A DNA stretch of 8,446 bases from an uncultured Lachnospiraceae bacterium (GTDB taxonomy: Bacteria; Bacillota_A; Clostridia; Lachnospirales; Lachnospiraceae). Positions 4,969-8,446 of the stretch are shown here, piece after piece; position 1 is the first letter of the stretch; each line of letters begins with the position of its first letter. The notes under the pieces were generated by a model. That model had not been told where the DNA came from, did no database searches, and worked only from the letters and a program-made list of their open reading frames with translations. Location: positions 4,674 through 13,119 of the forward strand of contig CAJUMT010000086.1 of the NCBI GenBank assembly GCA_910587495.1, written 5' to 3'. The translations under genes and the position numbers were made by a program.

Positions 4969-6927
4969 ATGAACAGTGTAGAACGCATGAAAGAATTGGG
5001 GGAGCTTTTAAGGGACGCTTCCCGGGCATATTACCAAGAAGACAGGGAAGTCATGAGCAACTTCGAATATGACAGGCTCTATGACGAATTGGAAGCTCTG
5101 GAAAAAGAGACTGGTATCGTACTGGCGGGAAGCCCTACGGTGACAGTGGGATATGAAGCAGTGGACGAGTTGCCAAAAGAGCGGCATGAAATTCCTATGC
5201 TGTCTCTGGACAAGACCAAAGATGTGGAAGCTTTGGCAGAATTTGCGGGGGAGCATCAGACGCTGCTTTCCTGGAAGCTGGACGGCCTGACTGTTGTGCT
5301 GACCTATGAAAACGGAAAACTTTCTAAGGCAGTTACGAGAGGCAACGGGGAGACCGGGGAAGTTATTACCAATAATGCCAGAGTATTTAAAAATGTCCCT
5401 TTAACTATCCCTCACAAAGAAGAAGTCATCTTAAGAGGAGAAGCAGTCATCCGTTATTCGGATTTTGAGAAAATCAACGCCGAAATAGAGGATGAAACGG
5501 CAAAATACAAGAATCCCAGAAATTTATGCAGCGGCTCTGTGCGCCAGCTGAATAATGAGATCACGGCCAAACGTAATGTATATTTGTATGTATTTGCCCT
5601 GGTGCGCGCTGTGGGGGCGGAGTTTGACAATTCCAGGGAAAACCAGTTTAAATGGCTTATGGGTCAGGGATTCGACGTGGTAGAATATAAAAAAACGGAT
5701 GGTTCCGGCATGTCGCAGGCGGTGCGGGAATTTTCGGAAGCGGTTGCGGAAAATGATTTTCCTTCTGACGGACTGGTCTGCATTTATGATGATATTGCTT
5801 ATGGACAGTCTTTAGGACGCACAGCTAAATTTCCCCGGGATTCTCTTGCCTTCAAATGGCAGGATGAAGTCAGGAAAACCAGATTAAAGGAGATTGAATG
5901 GAGTCCATCCAGAACGGGGCTTATTAATCCGGTGGCTGTCTTTGAGCCTGTGGAACTGGAGGGTACTACGGTCAGCCGGGCCTCGGTACACAATGTCAGC
6001 ATATTAAAAAGTTTAAAGCTTGGAATAGGAGACACGATCACGGTTTATAAGGCGAATATGATTATCCCCCAAATCGCCGATAACCTGACCGGAAGCGGGA
6101 CAGTTAAAATTCCGGATACCTGCCCGGTCTGCGGCGGTCCGGCGAAGATACAGCAGATGAATGATGTGGAATCTCTTTACTGTATAAATCCGGACTGTCA
6201 GGCAAAGAAATTAAAAGCTTTTGCGCTGTTCGTAAGCAGAGATGCCATGAATATCGACGGCCTGTCTGAGATGACCCTGGAAAAATTTATCGGCTGCGGG
6301 TTTATCCGCGAGTATGCGGATCTGTTTCACTTAGAACGTCATAAAGATGAGATTGTCGGGATGGAAGGTTTTGGGAAAAGGTCTTACCAGAAGCTTATGG
6401 AAAGTGTTGAAAAAGCCCGCCATACAACGCTGCCCAGAGTCGTCTACAGTCTTGGTATCCCCAATATTGGTCTTGCCAATGCGAAAGCGCTCTGCAAAGA
6501 GTATGATTATGATCTTGATAAGCTGCGCCATGCAGGGGCGGAGGAGCTAAGTCAGATACCAGGTATGGGAGAAGTCATTGGAACCAGTGTGGAAGAATAT
6601 TTTGCCGATGAGGAACATAACCGGTGGCTTGATGATTTGTTAAAAGAACTGGATATTTATGTAGAAGAAGTAGATACATCCGCTCTTACCTTGGATGGTA
6701 AGACTTTTGTCATCACAGGCAGTTTGACACGGTTTTCCAACAGAAGCGAGTTTAAAAATCTCATTGAGTCGAAAGGCGGAAAAGTAACAGGAAGTGTCAC
6801 ATCCAAAACAAGCTTTCTGATTAATAATGACACTGCTTCGTCATCTTCCAAAAATAAGAAGGCGAAGGAGCTGGGAATTGAGATATTGTCGGAACAGGAT
6901 TTCCTGGACCGATTTATAGATAACTAA
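4969..6927 (+). CDS. ligA: NAD-dependent DNA ligase
   Basis: Seals nicks in duplex DNA during replication and repair, using NAD+ to adenylate itself. Domains in order: Ia NMN-binding (~1-70, with YY 21-22 and EYDRL 33-37), adenylation (~70-315), OB fold (~316-380), zinc finger with Cys385, Cys388, Cys405 and Cys410, helix-hairpin-helix (~425-560), and BRCT (~574-652, LDGKTFVITGSL). Catalytic lysine is Lys103 in SWKLDG. Also present are RGEAV (156-160), NPRNLCSGSVRQL (182-194), PSDGLV (265-270) and AFKW (294-297). At 652 residues it is slightly shorter than E. coli LigA (671) but complete. Several usually conserved acidic positions differ: Asn31, Ser101, Asn126 and Val132 stand where E. coli has Asp32, Glu113, Asp138 and Asp144. 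I recall related Lachnospiraceae sharing these, so it is probably functional. AAGGAG (4950-4955) lies 13 nt before the ATG, inside the end of rluF. Confidence 0.96.
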   Translation: MNSVERMKELGELLRDASRAYYQEDREVMSNFEYDRLYDELEALEKETGIVLAGSPTVTVGYEAVDELPKERHEIPMLSLDKTKDVEALAEFAGEHQTLLSWKLDGLTVVLTYENGKLSKAVTRGNGETGEVITNNARVFKNVPLTIPHKEEVILRGEAVIRYSDFEKINAEIEDETAKYKNPRNLCSGSVRQLNNEITAKRNVYLYVFALVRAVGAEFDNSRENQFKWLMGQGFDVVEYKKTDGSGMSQAVREFSEAVAENDFPSDGLVCIYDDIAYGQSLGRTAKFPRDSLAFKWQDEVRKTRLKEIEWSPSRTGLINPVAVFEPVELEGTTVSRASVHNVSILKSLKLGIGDTITVYKANMIIPQIADNLTGSGTVKIPDTCPVCGGPAKIQQMNDVESLYCINPDCQAKKLKAFALFVSRDAMNIDGLSEMTLEKFIGCGFIREYADLFHLERHKDEIVGMEGFGKRSYQKLMESVEKARHTTLPRVVYSLGIPNIGLANAKALCKEYDYDLDKLRHAGAEELSQIPGMGEVIGTSVEEYFADEEHNRWLDDLLKELDIYVEEVDTSALTLDGKTFVITGSLTRFSNRSEFKNLIESKGGKVTGSVTSKTSFLINNDTASSSSKNKKAKELGIEILSEQDFLDRFIDN

Positions 6928-6995
6928 AGACAGCAGAACCGCGAATAATACCCGGACGGATGAGCGGTGAAGCGGAACTTAAAAAGGAGAGTGTT

Positions 6996-7811
6996 ATGAT
7001 GGATTCAGAATTTTTAATGCAGTTGTGGACAAAAGCGCTGGGGGCAGGCATGTCCCTGATTTGGACACTGATTTGTTTGTTTGTCGGGATCAAGGTCATC
7101 GGCATCCTGCGGAAAATCTTAAGGAGCGCCCTGGAAAAATCCAGCATTGATACGGGCGTTGTGCAGTTTTTGGACTCATTTTTGAAGATTGCCTCTTATG
7201 CGGTGCTGATCTTGGTGATTATGGCCAGGTTCGGTATTCAGACGACTTCTTTTATCGCGCTGCTGGGTTCTGCCAGCGTGGCGATCGGGCTTTCTTTGCA
7301 GGGGAGCCTCGCGAATTTCGCCGGCGGTATCCTGATTCTGGTTTTAAAGCCGTTTGTTGTGGGAGATTATATCATTGCCTGTGGCTGTGAGGGGACAGTA
7401 AAGACGATTTCTTTATTTTCCACCACGCTGCACACAGTAGATAACCGAAGCGTGACGATTCCCAACGGTGCGTTGGCAAACAGCAACATTATCGATAATT
7501 CTGCCAATGAGAACCGCAGAGTGGATATGAGCGTCAGCGTGGCCTATGACACAGATTTGAGTCATGCGCGCCATGTGATCGAGTCCATCCTGGATGCGGA
7601 TGAAAAAGTGTTGAAAGATCCTGCGTATGTGGTTGCAGTGGATGAACTGGGAGACAGCGGTATTACGCTTCTGGTACGCCCATGGGTGAAAAACGAGGAT
7701 TATTGGGAAGTTAAATGGCGGGTATTGGAACAGATCTATAACAAATTGAATGAAGAAAGCATTGATATTCCTTTCCCGCAGATGACGATACATATGGCAG
7801 AAAAGAGGTAA
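6996..7811 (+). CDS. mscS: MscS-family small-conductance mechanosensitive channel
   Basis: A tension-gated membrane channel that releases solutes on hypo-osmotic shock, acting as a homoheptamer in the E. coli prototype. The 271 residues compare with 286 in E. coli MscS. Membrane helices lie at ~16-38 and ~62-80. The pore-lining TM3 (~83-115) carries the small-residue pattern GSASVAIGLSLQGSLANFAGG, written here in two parts: GSASVAIGLS (91-100) and LQGSLANFAGG (101-111). The beta domain follows with KPFVVGD (118-124), EGTVKTI (132-138) and NRSVTIPNG (150-158), then the cytoplasmic vestibule domain to ~267. A nearby ACGC (128-131) gives two close cysteines, unusual for the family in my experience. 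The frame is open from 6960, but ATG 6996 is preferred because AAAAGGAG (6982-6989) lies 6 nt upstream; ATG 6999 is also possible. It sits 68 bp after ligA and 4 bp before mutS. Confidence 0.93.
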   Translation: MMDSEFLMQLWTKALGAGMSLIWTLICLFVGIKVIGILRKILRSALEKSSIDTGVVQFLDSFLKIASYAVLILVIMARFGIQTTSFIALLGSASVAIGLSLQGSLANFAGGILILVLKPFVVGDYIIACGCEGTVKTISLFSTTLHTVDNRSVTIPNGALANSNIIDNSANENRRVDMSVSVAYDTDLSHARHVIESILDADEKVLKDPAYVVAVDELGDSGITLLVRPWVKNEDYWEVKWRVLEQIYNKLNEESIDIPFPQMTIHMAEKR

Positions 7812-7815
7812 ATTT

Positions 7816-8446
7816 GTGGCAGAACTTACACCAATGATGCAGCAGTATATGAAAACCAAAGAGGGATATAAGGATTGCATACTGTTCTATCGTCTCGGCG
7901 ATTTTTATGAGATGTTTTTTGATGACGCAAAGATTGTGTCAAAGGAACTTGAGCTGACGCTTACCGGAAAGAATTGCGGACTTGAAGAGAGGGCCCCCAT
8001 GTGCGGGGTTCCTTTTCATGCGGTGGAAGGATATTTAAGCCGTCTGGTATCCAAAGGCTATAAAGTGGCCATCTGTGAACAGATGGAAGATCCTGCCACA
8101 GCAAAAGGCCTGGTTAAAAGGGATGTGATCCGCGTGGTAACTCCGGGAACGAATCTGGATGCCCATTCTTTGGACGAATCCCGGAATAACTATATTATGA
8201 GTATTGTCTATATCAGCGACCGGTTCGGCCTTTCCTTTGCGGATGTGTCAACCGGTGATTATTTTCTTACTGAGGTGGATGCACCCAGGAAACTGACGGA
8301 TGAGATGTGTAAATTTTCTCCCCGAGAGGTGATCTGTAATGAAGCACTTTTTATGAGCGGCGTAGATATGGATGAACTGAAAGAACGCATGGATTTTTCC
8401 CTGTTTTCTCTGGATAACTGGTATTTTGACGACGAGTTGGCAAAAA
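7816..8446 (+). CDS. mutS: DNA mismatch repair protein MutS (5' part, cut by window end)
   Basis: Recognises mispaired and looped-out bases and starts mismatch repair with MutL. Only the first 210 of an expected ~850-900 residues are in the window, and the frame is open to the right edge. Visible are the N-terminal MAELTPMMQQYMKTKEGY and mismatch-recognition domain I with the Phe-X-Glu reader FYE (Phe30, Glu32) in FYRLGDFYEMF. MCGVPFHAVEGYLSRLV, GYKVAICEQMEDP and VIRVVTPGT follow, then the start of the connector domain with FGLSFADVSTGDYF. The start is a GTG, with AGAGG (7804-7808) 7 nt upstream overlapping the end of mscS. Internal ATGs exist at codons 7 and 8, but the GTG fits the usual MutS N-terminus. 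The clamp, lever and ATPase domains lie outside the window. Confidence 0.95.
   Translation, partial: MAELTPMMQQYMKTKEGYKDCILFYRLGDFYEMFFDDAKIVSKELELTLTGKNCGLEERAPMCGVPFHAVEGYLSRLVSKGYKVAICEQMEDPATAKGLVKRDVIRVVTPGTNLDAHSLDESRNNYIMSIVYISDRFGLSFADVSTGDYFLTEVDAPRKLTDEMCKFSPREVICNEALFMSGVDMDELKERMDFSLFSLDNWYFDDELAK

Noticed and set aside
6938..6968. ACCGC/GCGGT inverted repeat between ligA and mscS
   Set aside because: Only 5 bp with a 21-nt loop and no T run; this is expected by chance.
7413..7880. Long antisense open frame over the mscS-mutS junction
   Set aside because: It is the shadow of two well-supported genes, with no ribosome binding site or recognisable domain.

Overview
The window looks like chromosomal DNA of a Gram-positive anaerobe of the Clostridia, most likely a member of the Lachnospiraceae. 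This rests on the DUF5688-type protein, the clade-style NAD-dependent ligase carrying SWKLDG in place of ExKxDG, the strong AGGAGG-type ribosome binding sites, and a tRNA gene without an encoded CCA. It is an inference from remembered family resemblance, not from a search. All genes lie on the + strand. I see no insertion sequence, phage gene, CRISPR array, rRNA or obvious transferred segment.

Layout. At 6-1217 lies a membrane-anchored alpha/beta-hydrolase (lipase/esterase) with three N-terminal transmembrane segments; its true start may lie left of the window. A clear promoter (1285-1313) then drives a DUF5688-like protein (1390-2268) that ends in a strong terminator (2281-2322). A second good promoter (2389-2417), preceded by two tandem copies of an 11-bp palindromic unit, drives tRNA-Arg(CCG) (2437-2510). 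The gene for a single-pass membrane protein with an extracellular SH3b domain follows 48 bp later (2559-3554). A 50-nt hairpin (3570-3619) ends that gene, and its 3' arm contains the ribosome binding site of the next gene (3620-4057), a small, all-helical, ferritin-like protein of unknown function.

A 165-bp gap with a long, nearly perfect hairpin (4125-4173) leads into a housekeeping cluster: rluF-type 23S rRNA pseudouridine synthase (4223-4966), ligA (4969-6927), a small MscS-type mechanosensitive channel (6996-7811) and the 5' end of mutS (7816 to the window edge). Gaps of 2 bp (rluF-ligA), 68 bp (ligA-mscS) and 4 bp (mscS-mutS), with no visible terminator between them, suggest one transcript for rRNA modification, DNA joining, osmotic protection and mismatch repair.

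Most of the window is ordinary core genome. The parts most worth a second look are the terminator-like hairpin that buries a Shine-Dalgarno sequence (3570-3619), the rluF leader hairpin (4125-4173), the tandem palindromes before the tRNA promoter (2362-2383), the uncharacterised helical protein they flank, and the set of altered acidic residues at the NAD-binding site of LigA.
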